Shown here piece after piece: positions 34,542-44,117 of a stretch of DNA of 64,000 nucleotides. The DNA comes from Chlorogloeopsis sp. ULAP01 (lineage in GTDB: Bacteria; Cyanobacteriota; Cyanobacteriia; Cyanobacteriales; Nostocaceae). A model generated the notes under the pieces. The model was not told the DNA's origin, ran no database searches, and worked only from the letters and a program-made list of their open reading frames with translations. How positions within the stretch are numbered: position 1 is the first letter of the stretch; the number at the start of each line of letters is the position of its first letter. The stretch is from NCBI RefSeq assembly GCF_030381805.1, contig NZ_JAUDRH010000009.1:260503-324502 (forward strand). Direction: 5' to 3'. The translations under genes and the position numbers were made by a program.

Positions 34542-36179
34542 ATGTTATTTAAAATTTTAGTAAGCATTGCCATCAAAGTACTATTACCCGCACTATTAAT
34601 TCTAGTCTTAACTCTAATTAATTTCTCCAGTAGTAACCAAGCTATAGATATCAAAATACCTAAAATTCAGCAAAGTAATCCTATCATTGTTGAAAATATT
34701 AAACCTGGCACAACTAATTGGCAGCTAACTAATCCAGCTACCCAAAAAGAAATAGAAGGTTATGCTTCGCTTACAAGTGTTAATCGCGGTGAAAAAATCA
34801 AGTTTTTTGTCAACACAAAAGAGCCAAGCTACACTATAGAAATTTTCCGGATGGGATGGTATGGGGGCGCTGGAGGGCGGCAAATGGCACCTGCGATCGC
34901 ACGCAAAGCAGTCAAGCAACCACCGCCAATCGTAGACAAAGCAACTGGGTTAATTGAATGTGATTGGCTAGATCCATACGTATTAAAAATTTCCTCTTCT
35001 CAAAACGATCCCACCATTTGGGCAAGCGGTATTTATTTAGCAAAACTTACTGCCAGTATTAGTGGCAAGCAAAGCTACATTATTTTTGTTGTCCGCGATG
35101 ACAGTCGTCCTTCTGATATCCTTTTTCAATCGAGCGTTACGACTTATCAGGCATATAACAATTGGGGTGGAATGTCCCTTTATCGCTGGAACAGTCGTGG
35201 CAAACAAGCATCTAAAGTTTCTTTCAATCGTCCTTATGCCATCAGCCCGAATCGCGCTGCCGCCTATGGGGTGGGTGCTGGGGAATTTCTTACCAATTTT
35301 CAACCAAAACGAAGAACTTCTAGTGCTGGTTGGGAATACAATATGCTGCGATGGCTGGAACGAGAGGGCTACGATGTCACCTACAGCACCGACGTTGATA
35401 CCCACGAAAATCATCTAGATCCATACACTGGCAAACCCATGCTATTGTTGCACAAAGCATTTCTTTCCGTCGGACATGATGAGTATTGGTCGTGGCAAAT
35501 GCGGCAAAATGTTGAAGCAGCTAGAGATGCTGGTGTTAGTCTCGGCTTTTTTTCTGCTAATACCTGTTATTGGCAAATTCGCTTTGAACCTAGCCGAATA
35601 ACTTCAGGCATTAATCACACCATCGTAGCTTACAAAGAAAATGTTGCTTTAGATCCCTATGCTAGAGACACAGATCCAACAAACGATTACTTGATTACAA
35701 CTCTCTGGCGAAGAAAGCCTGTAAATTTTCCAGAAGATGCTTTGATTGGAGTTATGTATGAGACATTTCAGGTAAATGCTGATATAGTTTTCAAGCAAAC
35801 AGCACCGGATTGGTTGCTTGCAAATACACAATTAGAACGAAGCGATCATCAGGCATTGTTGCGATTAAATTATCGAGAGTCTCAAAAGGAAATGCGCTTA
35901 GTAGGACTTTTGGGCTACGAAGTTGATCGGATGTTTGGTAATGCTCCTGTCAATACAATTCGCGTTGCCCATTCGCCCTATCGTTACGGACGTCGAATTC
36001 GATATGCAGATATAACAGCTTACACTACAGACTCCGGTGCGACAGTGTTTGCAACCGGCTCAATGCAGTGGAGTTGGGGACTAGATGATTACAACGTGCC
36101 ACAGTTACGTCCCTCTGTTTTAAATAATGATGCCCAAGTGATAACGGGCAACGTCTTAGCCAAAATGTTAAGAAAATAA
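34542..36179 (+). CDS. Membrane-anchored N,N-dimethylformamidase beta-subunit-like protein
   Basis: A 545-residue protein. Residues about 5-26 are a single hydrophobic anchor or signal. The rest matches the large-subunit domain of N,N-dimethylformamidase (PF20254 type): IEIFRMGWYGGAGGR, the SSVTTYQAYNNWGG segment, LVGHDEYWSWQMR (here as VGHDEYWS), LGFFSANTCYWQIRFE and the C-terminal ATGSMQWSWGLDDYN. Such proteins are widespread without a small alpha subunit, and none is adjacent here. True formamidase activity is not implied. The extracytoplasmic location is inferred. Confidence 0.82.
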   Translation: MLFKILVSIAIKVLLPALLILVLTLINFSSSNQAIDIKIPKIQQSNPIIVENIKPGTTNWQLTNPATQKEIEGYASLTSVNRGEKIKFFVNTKEPSYTIEIFRMGWYGGAGGRQMAPAIARKAVKQPPPIVDKATGLIECDWLDPYVLKISSSQNDPTIWASGIYLAKLTASISGKQSYIIFVVRDDSRPSDILFQSSVTTYQAYNNWGGMSLYRWNSRGKQASKVSFNRPYAISPNRAAAYGVGAGEFLTNFQPKRRTSSAGWEYNMLRWLEREGYDVTYSTDVDTHENHLDPYTGKPMLLLHKAFLSVGHDEYWSWQMRQNVEAARDAGVSLGFFSANTCYWQIRFEPSRITSGINHTIVAYKENVALDPYARDTDPTNDYLITTLWRRKPVNFPEDALIGVMYETFQVNADIVFKQTAPDWLLANTQLERSDHQALLRLNYRESQKEMRLVGLLGYEVDRMFGNAPVNTIRVAHSPYRYGRRIRYADITAYTTDSGATVFATGSMQWSWGLDDYNVPQLRPSVLNNDAQVITGNVLAKMLRK

Positions 36180-36201
36180 TATATTGAGTGCTTTTTAGTC
36201 T

Positions 36202-36459
36202 TTACAATTCTGATGTTGTATCTGGGGCAATGATTTCACCAGTACCCAAATTCAAGATCATATCCTGGTCGGTGATCAGTTCACTGAGTTCCTTTACTTG
36301 TAAATTCATTTGTTCACATGCTTTGCGCAGTTCTCGTGCAAAGGTATTCAAATCATCACCATAACCACATTGGTGAGCAGCAGTTTCAATTCCCTGCTTG
36401 GCGTTTGCTCTTGCACAGTCTACTAGTTCTCTACCGTGTAATGGTGTTTGAGATGACAT
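36202..36459 (-). CDS. Conserved small hypothetical protein
   Basis: An 85-residue soluble protein beginning MSSQTPLHGRELVDCARANA, with a predicted helical middle (FARELRKACEQMNLQVKEL) and a C-terminal LGTGEIIAPDT. It has three cysteines (CAR, QCGYG, ACEQ). I recognise the type from cyanobacterial genomes but no function. It converges on the dimethylformamidase-like gene. Confidence 0.7.
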   Translation of the reverse strand: MSSQTPLHGRELVDCARANAKQGIETAAHQCGYGDDLNTFARELRKACEQMNLQVKELSELITDQDMILNLGTGEIIAPDTTSEL

Positions 36460-36678
36460 ATCCGTACTTATAACTCTTAGGTTTCCCTGTTAGAGTAGCA
36501 ACTATCTCATTTATACTCATCCACCTAATGAAAGGTAAAAAGTCAAAGAAAATCAGGCATAAAGGTAGATTTTTGGGGAATAGGGACAGGGAAGAGGGGG
36601 AGTAATAAATAAATAACCACTAACCACTATCCACTAACAAATGACTAATGACCAATCCCCCATCCCTGATAACTTCTT

Positions 36679-37539
36679 CTAACCGTTAACTACTACACCA
36701 CCGTTTGGATGTAACACTTGTCCAGACATATAAGAAGCATCATCTGATGCTAAAAATACATAACTTGGTGCAATTTCTTCTGGTTGTCCGGCTCGTTGCA
36801 TTGGAACTTGTTTGCCGAAATTTGCAACTTTATCTTCTGGAAAAGTAGCAGGTATTAAAGGAGTCCAAATTGGCCCTGGAGCTACCGCATTCACACGAAT
36901 TCCCTTTTCTACTAAACTCTCTGATAAGGAACGAGTAAAGGCAACGATCGCTCCTTTTGTGGAAGAGTAGTCAAGTAGTTGTGGGCTACCTTTATAAGCT
37001 GTGACTGAAGTGGTGTTAATAATGGCGCTACCTTCTTTGAGGTACTTCATCGCTGCTTTTGTTAAGAAAAACATTGAGAAAATATTAGTACGGAAAGTCC
37101 GCTCTAATTGCTCTTTACTAATATCTTCGATACTTTCTTGCGGGTGTTGTTCGGCAGCATTATTAACAAGAATATCGAGCTTACCAAACTCATCGACTGT
37201 TTGTTGCACCAGTTGCTGACAAAAGGTTTCATCGCCAATATCACCGGCTATGGTTACTGCACGTCGCCCTTGTGCTTCTACTAAATGCTTAGTTTCTTTG
37301 GCATCATCATGTTCGTTTAGGTATGCGATCGCTATCTCTGCCCCTTCTTTAGCAAAAGCGATCGCTACAGCACGACCAATACCACTATCTCCACCAGTTA
37401 TTAATGCTACTTTATTCTTTAATTTGCCACTTCCTTGATACTGTGAATCTTCAGCTTTGGGTTTTGGCGTCATTTCTGATTCAATACCCGGTTGCTGTGC
37501 TTGTTGCTGTGGAGGTTGTAGTGTTTGTTCTTCTGGCAT
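36679..37539 (-). CDS. SDR family oxidoreductase (YghA/general stress type)
   Basis: A 286-residue classical-type short-chain dehydrogenase. A Gln/Pro-rich N-terminal tail (about 1-40) precedes LITGGDSGIGRAVAIAFAKEG (cofactor loop). Further motifs are NNAAEQHPQ, the catalytic Ser in NTTSVTAYKGS, YSSTKGA (Tyr and Lys), and NAVAPGPIWTPL. The N-terminal extension and sequence resemble YghA and Bacillus general-stress SDRs such as YhdF/YdaD. The substrate is unknown. Confidence 0.9.
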   Translation of the reverse strand: MPEEQTLQPPQQQAQQPGIESEMTPKPKAEDSQYQGSGKLKNKVALITGGDSGIGRAVAIAFAKEGAEIAIAYLNEHDDAKETKHLVEAQGRRAVTIAGDIGDETFCQQLVQQTVDEFGKLDILVNNAAEQHPQESIEDISKEQLERTFRTNIFSMFFLTKAAMKYLKEGSAIINTTSVTAYKGSPQLLDYSSTKGAIVAFTRSLSESLVEKGIRVNAVAPGPIWTPLIPATFPEDKVANFGKQVPMQRAGQPEEIAPSYVFLASDDASYMSGQVLHPNGGVVVNG

Positions 37540-37587
37540 ATGTTAGTGATTTCCTGAAAATTGACAAAATAGTTATTAGTTAGTGGT

Positions 37588-37646
37588 TTCGTTGATTATA
37601 TGAACGGTTAAAACCGACAATTTATCTTCTAAACCCGCCCGTGCAG
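37588..37646. repeat. About 60-bp hairpin element, copy C (inverted)
   Basis: Read on the minus strand it gives GGGCGGGTTTAGAAGATAAA, then TTGTCGGTTTTAACC and GTTCATATAATCAAC. This matches the copy at 50835-50898 nearly base for base. Confidence 0.8.
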
Positions 37647-37662
37647 TAGTTAGTGGGTAGTG

Positions 37663-37777
37663 ATACCATTTCACTTTTTGAGTGATTCATATTCAACCCC
37701 TCCCAACCTCCCCTTAGTAAGGGGAGGTGCCGTAGGCGGTGGGGTACATCCATATCAGCCTTTTCGTGAAATAGTAT
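37663..37777. mobile_element. MITE-like element with near-perfect 12-base inverted termini
   Basis: ATACCATTTCAC at 37663-37674 and GTGAAATAGTAT at 37766-37777 are inverted with one mismatch and bound a 115-bp segment. The middle holds a ten-base hairpin (ACCTCCCCTT / AAGGGGAGGT, 37706-37728) in CCCCTCCC-rich DNA. No transposase is encoded. This is the expected structure of a small non-autonomous mobile element. Confidence 0.65.
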
Positions 37778-37895
37778 GAGTAGTGGATAGTGAACTACTA
37801 ACTACTAACCCATCACATTTTCAAAACTAAACCTTGGATCGAAAATTCAATCCAAGGTTTAACTTTTGCTTTCGCACCCGACTGCCGTTTTTGAG

Positions 37896-37979
37896 TTAGA
37901 TTTTTAGCCCCAAATGAAGGTTGTGTGTACCAATTGCCATTAAAGCAAAACTACTCCCCAAGAGAAGTGCTCCCCACAC
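37896..37979 (-). pseudogene. Possible remnant of a small membrane protein interrupted by an amber codon
   Basis: The minus-strand frame reads PLSYKERA, TAG (37980-37982), then VWGALLLGSSFALMAIGTHN...LGLKI and a stop. The stretch after the TAG looks like a membrane segment of a real small protein, and the frame before it is open for about 22 codons without a good start. Either it is a short gene starting at GTG 37979 (27 residues) or a small gene with a nonsense mutation. I do not recognise the family. Confidence 0.3.
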
Positions 37980-38418
37980 CTAAGCACGCTCTTTATATGA
38001 CAAGGGAACATTACAACACAACTCTACCGCGATGAAGGATTTTTCCTTTTCATCTTTTTATAAAATAACTCCGATTCTGTTGGAGATTATCAGCCTTAAG
38101 TTGTAAATAAATACAAGTTATGTCAATCTTAAGAAGTAATTTACTTCATTAAATATCTGTTTTACTCAGTATTATATTGGCAATAAAACTAACTTTATAA
38201 TTATGAGTATTCTCATGTCTTTGGAACTATAAAAGTAACTTTAAAGACATAAGACTTAGGTATAGACAAATGGCTGATCTCTATAGTGAGGAGTATCAAT
38301 TAAGAATTTGCAAAATATTAAGTCAAAGAAGTGTTGCATCTCATTAACATCTAATTATTTATTGAGATATATCTGAGATTAATAAAATTTACTTAGAGGG
38401 TAAAGCAGGGGTAGTGCT
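37980..38418. other. Intergenic, no gene seen
   Basis: AT-rich DNA upstream of the ATP-grasp gene. No open frame or hairpin of note; the promoter of the downstream gene should be here. Confidence 0.4.
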
Positions 38419-40023
38419 ATGCAAATTGTGAACATTTCTGACGGGAAAGAAACTGACCCTTTTCGACTTCTTCAGTCAACGTTGCGCGATCGCTGGCAAA
38501 ATATTGAAGGTCCTACAAATAGCGACGTTGATATTTTAGTCGTTCCTTCCCTGAGTATCGACCAGCGAGAACTCAAAAAGGTAGAAGGGTACGAACACTA
38601 TGAAGAACGGCTTTTATTTTCCTTGATTCGGTTGTGGAATCCACGCAACAGGCTGATTTATGTCACTTCTGTACCACTTCATCCCAGCATCATCGATTAT
38701 TATTTACAACTGTTGCCAGGAATTCCCTTTTCTCATGCTCGCAATCGCTTACTGCTTCTGTCCACTTACGATTCTTCTCTCAAACCCTTGAGTCAGAAAA
38801 TATTAGAACGCCCCCGCTTACTCAATCGTATTCGTCAAGCCTTAAGATTAGACAAATCATTTATGATATGTTATAATACAACGCCTTTAGAATCAGAATT
38901 ATCTTTAAAATTAGGCGTCCCCCTATACGCTGCTGACCCAAAATTGCAAATTTGGGGAACCAAAAGTGGCAGTAGAGAAATCTTCGCAGAAAGTGGGGTA
39001 CCGCATCCAGATGGTAGTCAGAGAGTTTGGAGTGCAGACGATCTAGCACAAGCTGCCGCCGAATTGTGGGAGCGCCAACCAACATTAAAAAGGATGGTGG
39101 TAAAGCTCAATGAAGGCATTTCCGGAGAAGGTAACGCGCTTTTAGATTTGAGACCAATCGCTGAACTTGCACCTGATCAAGCTTCTCATGCCCACAGAGT
39201 AGCAGCGATTAGCGATTGTTTCCCCAAGCTACGTTTTCAAGCCAAACAAGAAACTTGGGAGAACTTTTCAGAACGAATCACTGAGCTAGGAGCAATTGTC
39301 GAAGCATTTGTAGAAGGAGAGATTAAGCGATCGCCCAGCGTGCAAGGACGGATTACACCCTTAGGCGAAGTAGAAATCCTCTCCACCCACGACCAAATTC
39401 TCGGAGGGCCAGACGGACAAATTTATCTTGGCTGTCGTTTTCCTGCTGACAAAACCTATCGGATGCAATTACAACAATTAGGATTGAAAGTTGGCAAAAA
39501 ACTCGCCGAAAAAGGCGCATTAGAAAGATTTGGCGTAGATTTTATCGCCGTTGATCAAGGTAATGGAGAGTGGGATTTTCAAGCAATAGAAATCAATCTG
39601 CGTAAAGGCGGCACCACCCATCCCTTTATGACCCTGAAATTATTAACTAACGGGCGCTATGACCTTTCTACTGGCTTATTTTACTCTCAACAAGGACGTC
39701 CCAAATATTACATTGCCACCGACAACCTGCACAAAGAGCGCTATCAAGGGCTTCTACCCAACGACTTGATGGACATAATTGCCCAACATAGGCTGCATTT
39801 TGACACCGGCACCGAAACAGGAACAATATTCCATTTAATGGGTTGTCTTTCTCAATTTGGCAAGTTGGGATTAACCAGCATCGGTGATTCTCCCCAACAA
39901 GCAGAAGAAATTTATAATAAAGTCGTCAAAGTTCTAGATGAAGAAACTGGCGGCAATAATAACAATTTCTCCAGTTTCTCAGAATACTCTTTTCCCCCTA
40001 CCTGGGATGGATTTAGTTGTTAG
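38419..40023 (+). CDS. ATP-grasp peptide ligase, PGM1-related
   Basis: A 534-residue protein. The central part (about 170-430) is an ATP-grasp fold: WGTKSGSREIFAESGVPHPDG, MVVKLNEGISGEGNALLDL (ATP-binding Lys), VEAFVEGEIKRSPSVQGRI, and LERFGVDFIAV...FQAIEINLRKGGTTHPF with the metal-binding Glu and Asn. The C-terminal segment (HRLHFDTGTETGTIFHLMG) matches the C-domain of PGM1-type peptide ligases, which join an N-capped amino acid to a peptide in pheganomycin biosynthesis. No precursor or other biosynthetic gene is adjacent. The cyanobacterial substrate is unknown. Confidence 0.82.
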   Translation: MQIVNISDGKETDPFRLLQSTLRDRWQNIEGPTNSDVDILVVPSLSIDQRELKKVEGYEHYEERLLFSLIRLWNPRNRLIYVTSVPLHPSIIDYYLQLLPGIPFSHARNRLLLLSTYDSSLKPLSQKILERPRLLNRIRQALRLDKSFMICYNTTPLESELSLKLGVPLYAADPKLQIWGTKSGSREIFAESGVPHPDGSQRVWSADDLAQAAAELWERQPTLKRMVVKLNEGISGEGNALLDLRPIAELAPDQASHAHRVAAISDCFPKLRFQAKQETWENFSERITELGAIVEAFVEGEIKRSPSVQGRITPLGEVEILSTHDQILGGPDGQIYLGCRFPADKTYRMQLQQLGLKVGKKLAEKGALERFGVDFIAVDQGNGEWDFQAIEINLRKGGTTHPFMTLKLLTNGRYDLSTGLFYSQQGRPKYYIATDNLHKERYQGLLPNDLMDIIAQHRLHFDTGTETGTIFHLMGCLSQFGKLGLTSIGDSPQQAEEIYNKVVKVLDEETGGNNNNFSSFSEYSFPPTWDGFSC

Positions 40024-40121
40024 GGACTTAATCAGTTAACAGTGAACAGTGAACAGTTATCGGATGTATTGGTGTTAACTGGTAACTGATAACTGGTAAC
40101 TGACATACCTAATCTCCATTT

Positions 40122-41909
40122 GTGTACAATCAACTCAGCCTTTGTGTATTAGCGGTTGTGTCTAACAAGAGCGCGGTTCACTGCATAAATCCAAACTGCC
40201 TACGTCCTTATCCCCAACCTTGGGGTAACAAATTTTGCAACAGCTGTGGTGCGCCCTTAGAGCTGATAGACCGCTATGTGCCTATGGCGCGTTTAGGATC
40301 TGGAGGTTTTGCCCAAATTTATACTGTTTGGGATCAAAAAACACAAACAGAAAAAGTGCTGAAGGTATTGGTAGAAGATTCACCAAAAGCCCTAGAATTA
40401 TTTGCCCAAGAGGCAGCAGTTTTAAGTTGTCTACGACATCCGGGTGTTCCCAAAATTGATACTGATGGTTATTTTCAACGCTATTGGTCAGATTCTCAAG
40501 GACAACTGAATCTGCCTTGTTTGGTAATGGAAAAAATTGACGGGCAGACGCTGGAAAATATTTTACAAAATTACTATCCTCAAGGATGCCCCCAAGAACT
40601 AGTGTTTAATTGGTTAACCCAAGCCGCAGACATTCTAGAGCATTTACACCAACGCAATATCATTCATCGTGACATCAAACCTTCTAACTTAATGTTGCGC
40701 AATCCTTCACCAATAGCAGGAGAGCAGTTGGTGCTCATCGATTTTGGTGGCGCAAAACAATTTGAAAAGACAAATATTAGTTCAGAATCGCGATCTACAA
40801 AATTATTTTCTTCTGGCTACAGTCCACCAGAACAAATAGCCGGTGTAAATATTGGGCCTGCGGCTGATTTTTATGCCCTCGGTCGGACGATGATTGAATT
40901 ATTGACGGGCAAACATCCAGCAGATTTAGAAGATCCACTCACCGGAGAATTTAGTTGGCGCAGGCAAGCCAATGTTAATCCAGTATTTGCAGACTTGCTT
41001 GATGAGATGGTAAGCGAGGATGCGCGATCGCGTCCAGCAAATACAGCTATTCTTCAAAGACGTTTGGCACAAATCTCTGATGCATTTTCCAGCAATGTCG
41101 GACAAACTAGCCGCCACATTACTCCTCCTGTACGCACAACTGCACCAGCTCCGATTTCGACATTTTTCTGGGAACTAGAAAAAACTCTTCAACAAGCATT
41201 TACTAGTTCTACTAATATTGTCAGAAAAATTATAGTTTTTATATTTCGGGCGATCGTTCAGCTGATTAGAGCCTGCCTAGATACAATTTGGTCAATGTTT
41301 TTGACTTGTATCGGTGCTGGGATTGGTACAATTATTGGCTATTTCTTTGCATATCGGACAACCTGGGGAGCAGAAGTTGGTGAAGTTTTATCTGAGCAAC
41401 TAACTGTATTACTGGCAAATAATCAATCTATACTGGGTTCAGAGATTCTGATATTTGCGGGCGCTGGTTTCGGAACTGCATGGGGATTGACGGTAGCGGG
41501 AGGCTACGGTCAAAGACGACGGTTTTTAGTCGCCTCACTGATGGGTATGATTAGCTACAGCTTTGGTTGGTTTATTTTGCAATTATTTACACCCAAAGAT
41601 AATGGTGAGGGTTTGGTAGGATTGATTTTAGCTGCTGTTTCCCTGTTTATTTTAGGGTTAGGTCTTCGCAGCCATCAAATAGTTCATGCTGTCATTGCCG
41701 CTTTTGGCACTGCCATTCCATTTGCACTTTTGATGAGTTTGAAGCTTTCATCAAATTTGTTTGACTTATTTCGCCCCACTAATAATTGGGAAGAGTTGTG
41801 GCTGAAAATAGCCTTTTTTGGTCTTATTGGTATTTTTATTAGCTTCTGGCTAGGTGTGAGTTATTACCTAATAGTGCCAGGTTTACGCTTGCTGGGCTGG
41901 CGTAAATAA
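40122..41909 (+). CDS. Membrane Ser/Thr protein kinase with N-terminal zinc ribbon
   Basis: A 595-residue protein. Residues 21-42 are a zinc ribbon (Cys21, Cys26, Cys39, Cys42). The Hanks-type kinase domain has LGSGGFAQIY (58-67), the ATP lysine Lys81, HRDIKPSN from His182 and DFGGA from Asp207, then GYSPPEQ. A linker leads to a C-terminal part with about six hydrophobic segments (from about 395). The catalytic residues are intact, so it should be active. The frame starts at GTG 40122; GTG at 40158 is also possible and would suit the zinc ribbon. It stands alone. Confidence 0.9.
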   Translation: MYNQLSLCVLAVVSNKSAVHCINPNCLRPYPQPWGNKFCNSCGAPLELIDRYVPMARLGSGGFAQIYTVWDQKTQTEKVLKVLVEDSPKALELFAQEAAVLSCLRHPGVPKIDTDGYFQRYWSDSQGQLNLPCLVMEKIDGQTLENILQNYYPQGCPQELVFNWLTQAADILEHLHQRNIIHRDIKPSNLMLRNPSPIAGEQLVLIDFGGAKQFEKTNISSESRSTKLFSSGYSPPEQIAGVNIGPAADFYALGRTMIELLTGKHPADLEDPLTGEFSWRRQANVNPVFADLLDEMVSEDARSRPANTAILQRRLAQISDAFSSNVGQTSRHITPPVRTTAPAPISTFFWELEKTLQQAFTSSTNIVRKIIVFIFRAIVQLIRACLDTIWSMFLTCIGAGIGTIIGYFFAYRTTWGAEVGEVLSEQLTVLLANNQSILGSEILIFAGAGFGTAWGLTVAGGYGQRRRFLVASLMGMISYSFGWFILQLFTPKDNGEGLVGLILAAVSLFILGLGLRSHQIVHAVIAAFGTAIPFALLMSLKLSSNLFDLFRPTNNWEELWLKIAFFGLIGIFISFWLGVSYYLIVPGLRLLGWRK

Positions 41910-42687
41910 ATATCCCCCTCACCACTAATTCTTGGTTTGGGGGATATTATAATTGGTTGTCTATAGAGTTTTCAGTATAATTCGTTCTTGATGAGTCTAT
42001 TCTAGGAACTACTATTAATTTTGACTAGCTAAAAGACTGGTGTATACCGTACTTTTACAGTTTCTTTATTACGACTTCATACTTAACAATTCCCAATCTA
42101 AATAACTCCTAATTCACTTTTGTATTGACTGGTTTTGGCAAACTTTTCCTTGATGCTTATGAACTTTATTTATAAAGTTTTAATATTTTTACCATAAAAG
42201 TTTTATGTAATTTTGACTAGTTTTCAAATTATCAAGTTACATTATTTTTACAGTTTCTTCATCACTTATTTATACTGACTAATTTTCTGACGAGTCTTAT
42301 TCTGCTAGCAGAATACAACTTAGAGATGATTTATCAAGTAAACCTTAAACTGTAGGGGAGCCAGTGCGCCCTTGCGGCAATGCCCTGCTTGTAGACGCCC
42401 GGAGGGCGGCTTCCCGTGAGGTAGCACCTGGCCTGGCGTTGCGTTAAAGCACTGCGTTACGGCTAATTCTAATTCTCTCAAACTCTCAAATTCTTGCATA
42501 ACCGTAACACACCCTACTAACAAGGTAGTCCCGATGAACCAAGTTTCACCAGCAGGCAAAAAACCTTACCCCCTGCCCCTCTCCGAACTCGCACACAAGG
42601 AAGTACGATACTACTGTCGTGAATTCTGAGCGAACTATTCCTTAACATTTCTTTATCATTAAAAAAAGTGCGCGATTGAATTGGAAA
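41910..42687. repeat. Long gap: AT-rich DNA, then GC-rich repeat mosaic
   Basis: 41910-42350 is AT-rich without a gene. 42352-42440 carries the GTAGGGGAGCCAGTGCGCCC element (also at 27078), with GACGCCCGGAGGGCGGCTTC and GTAGCACCTGGC pieces. 42440-42520 has TGCGTTACGG/CCGTAACAC repeat fragments. Apparent open frames on either strand here are repeat by-products. Confidence 0.65.
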
Positions 42688-43869
42688 ATGCTTACCCATA
42701 TTAAAGATTTAGCAAAAACACTCGCTCCCCGCTTAATAGAAATTCGCCGTCACATTCATTCTCACCCAGAACTGAGTGGGCAAGAGTACCAAACAGCTGC
42801 CTTTGTTGCTGGTGTTTTATCTTCTAACGGACTTCATGTTAGAGAGGGAGTGGGTAAAACTGGCGTAATCGGAGAATTGCAAGGTACTGGTAAAGACGAT
42901 CGCATCTTAGCAATTCGTACTGATATGGATGCTTTGCCAATTCAAGAACGCACTGGTTTAGAGTTCGCTTCTCGTGTTCAAGGTTTGATGCACGCTTGTG
43001 GTCATGATGTTCATACCACAGTGGGTTTAGGAACGGCAATGGTACTATCTCAAATCGCAGAGGAGTTACCTGGAAAAATACGCTTTTTATTTCAGCCAGC
43101 AGAAGAAATTGCTCAAGGTGCCAACTGGATGGTATCAGATGGAGTAATGGAAAAAGTGAGTGGGGTATTGGGTGTTCATGTTTTTCCTTCCATCCCAGCT
43201 GGTTCAATTGGTGTACGCTACGGAGCCTTAACAGCAGCAGCAGACGATCTAGAAATTATTATCTTTGGAGAATCGGGACATGGTGCTCGCCCTCATGAGG
43301 CGATTGATGCAATTTGGATCGCCGCGCAAGTAGTTACTACGCTGCAACAAGCAATTAGCCGTACGCAAAATCCTTTGCGCCCTGTGGTGTTGAGCATTGG
43401 GCAAATTAATGGAGGCAGAGCGCCGAATGTAATTGCTGATCGAGTGCAGTTGTTAGGAACTGTGCGATCACTCCATCCAGAAACTCGTGCTAATTTACCA
43501 AACTGGATTGAAAAAATTGTCGCTAGTGTCTGCAATTCCTACGGTGCGAAATACCAAGTGAATTATCGCCAGGGGGTACCTAGTGTTCAAAATGATTATC
43601 TTTTAACACAGTTGTTGCAATCAGGAGCAGAAGAAGCTTGGGGAAGCGATCGCGTGCAAGTCTTACCCGAACCTTCTCTTGGTGCTGAAGATTTTTCCGT
43701 TTATTTAGAAAAAGCTCCTGGTTCTATGTTTCGTTTAGGTGTAGGTTTCCCAGATAGAGTCATTAACTACCCTTTACATCATCCTCAATTTGAAGTTGAT
43801 GAATCTGCCATCATTACTGGAGTTGTGACTATGGCATATGCAGCCTATAAATATTGGCTGGTAAATTAA
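42688..43869 (+). CDS. M20 family amidohydrolase/carboxypeptidase
   Basis: A 393-residue M20D-type metallohydrolase (IAA-amino acid hydrolase/hippurate hydrolase-like). Metal-site residues are visible: HACGHDVHT (Cys104, His106), QPAEEIAQGA (Glu139-Glu140), GVHVFPSIPAG (His164), and a late PLHHPQFEVDE. A dimerisation domain lies at about 185-300. It cleaves an acyl-amino acid or amino-acid conjugate. The ATG at 42688 is chosen; a TTG at 42676 would add four residues. No close operon partner. Confidence 0.9.
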   Translation: MLTHIKDLAKTLAPRLIEIRRHIHSHPELSGQEYQTAAFVAGVLSSNGLHVREGVGKTGVIGELQGTGKDDRILAIRTDMDALPIQERTGLEFASRVQGLMHACGHDVHTTVGLGTAMVLSQIAEELPGKIRFLFQPAEEIAQGANWMVSDGVMEKVSGVLGVHVFPSIPAGSIGVRYGALTAAADDLEIIIFGESGHGARPHEAIDAIWIAAQVVTTLQQAISRTQNPLRPVVLSIGQINGGRAPNVIADRVQLLGTVRSLHPETRANLPNWIEKIVASVCNSYGAKYQVNYRQGVPSVQNDYLLTQLLQSGAEEAWGSDRVQVLPEPSLGAEDFSVYLEKAPGSMFRLGVGFPDRVINYPLHHPQFEVDESAIITGVVTMAYAAYKYWLVN

Positions 43870-43895
43870 ACTTTTTTAAGAAAATTTTTCTTTTT

Positions 43896-43946
43896 AACCC
43901 GTAATGAAGAGGAAAAACTTGTAGTTCTTCTCTTTAATAACGGGTT
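43896..43946 (+). terminator. Hairpin after the M20 gene, possible terminator
   Basis: AACCCGT and ACGGGTT form the base, with a second pairing AAGAGGAA / TTCTTCTCTT inside. The 3' side reads TCTTAAC, so the T-tract is weak. It starts 27 bases past the stop. Confidence 0.45.
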
Positions 43947-44117
43947 CTTAACTATGAGTTAAGTTAGGTAAAGTATCATAATATCCACCAATGATTTCTA
44001 TAACATAGAACATAAAGCTATAAATTTATAACTTCTCTGACTAGAACTGCACTTAAAAAATAATAAAAAATAAAAGGTTTTTCATATCCGATACTGTAAA
44101 TGATGGAGGATGTGAGC

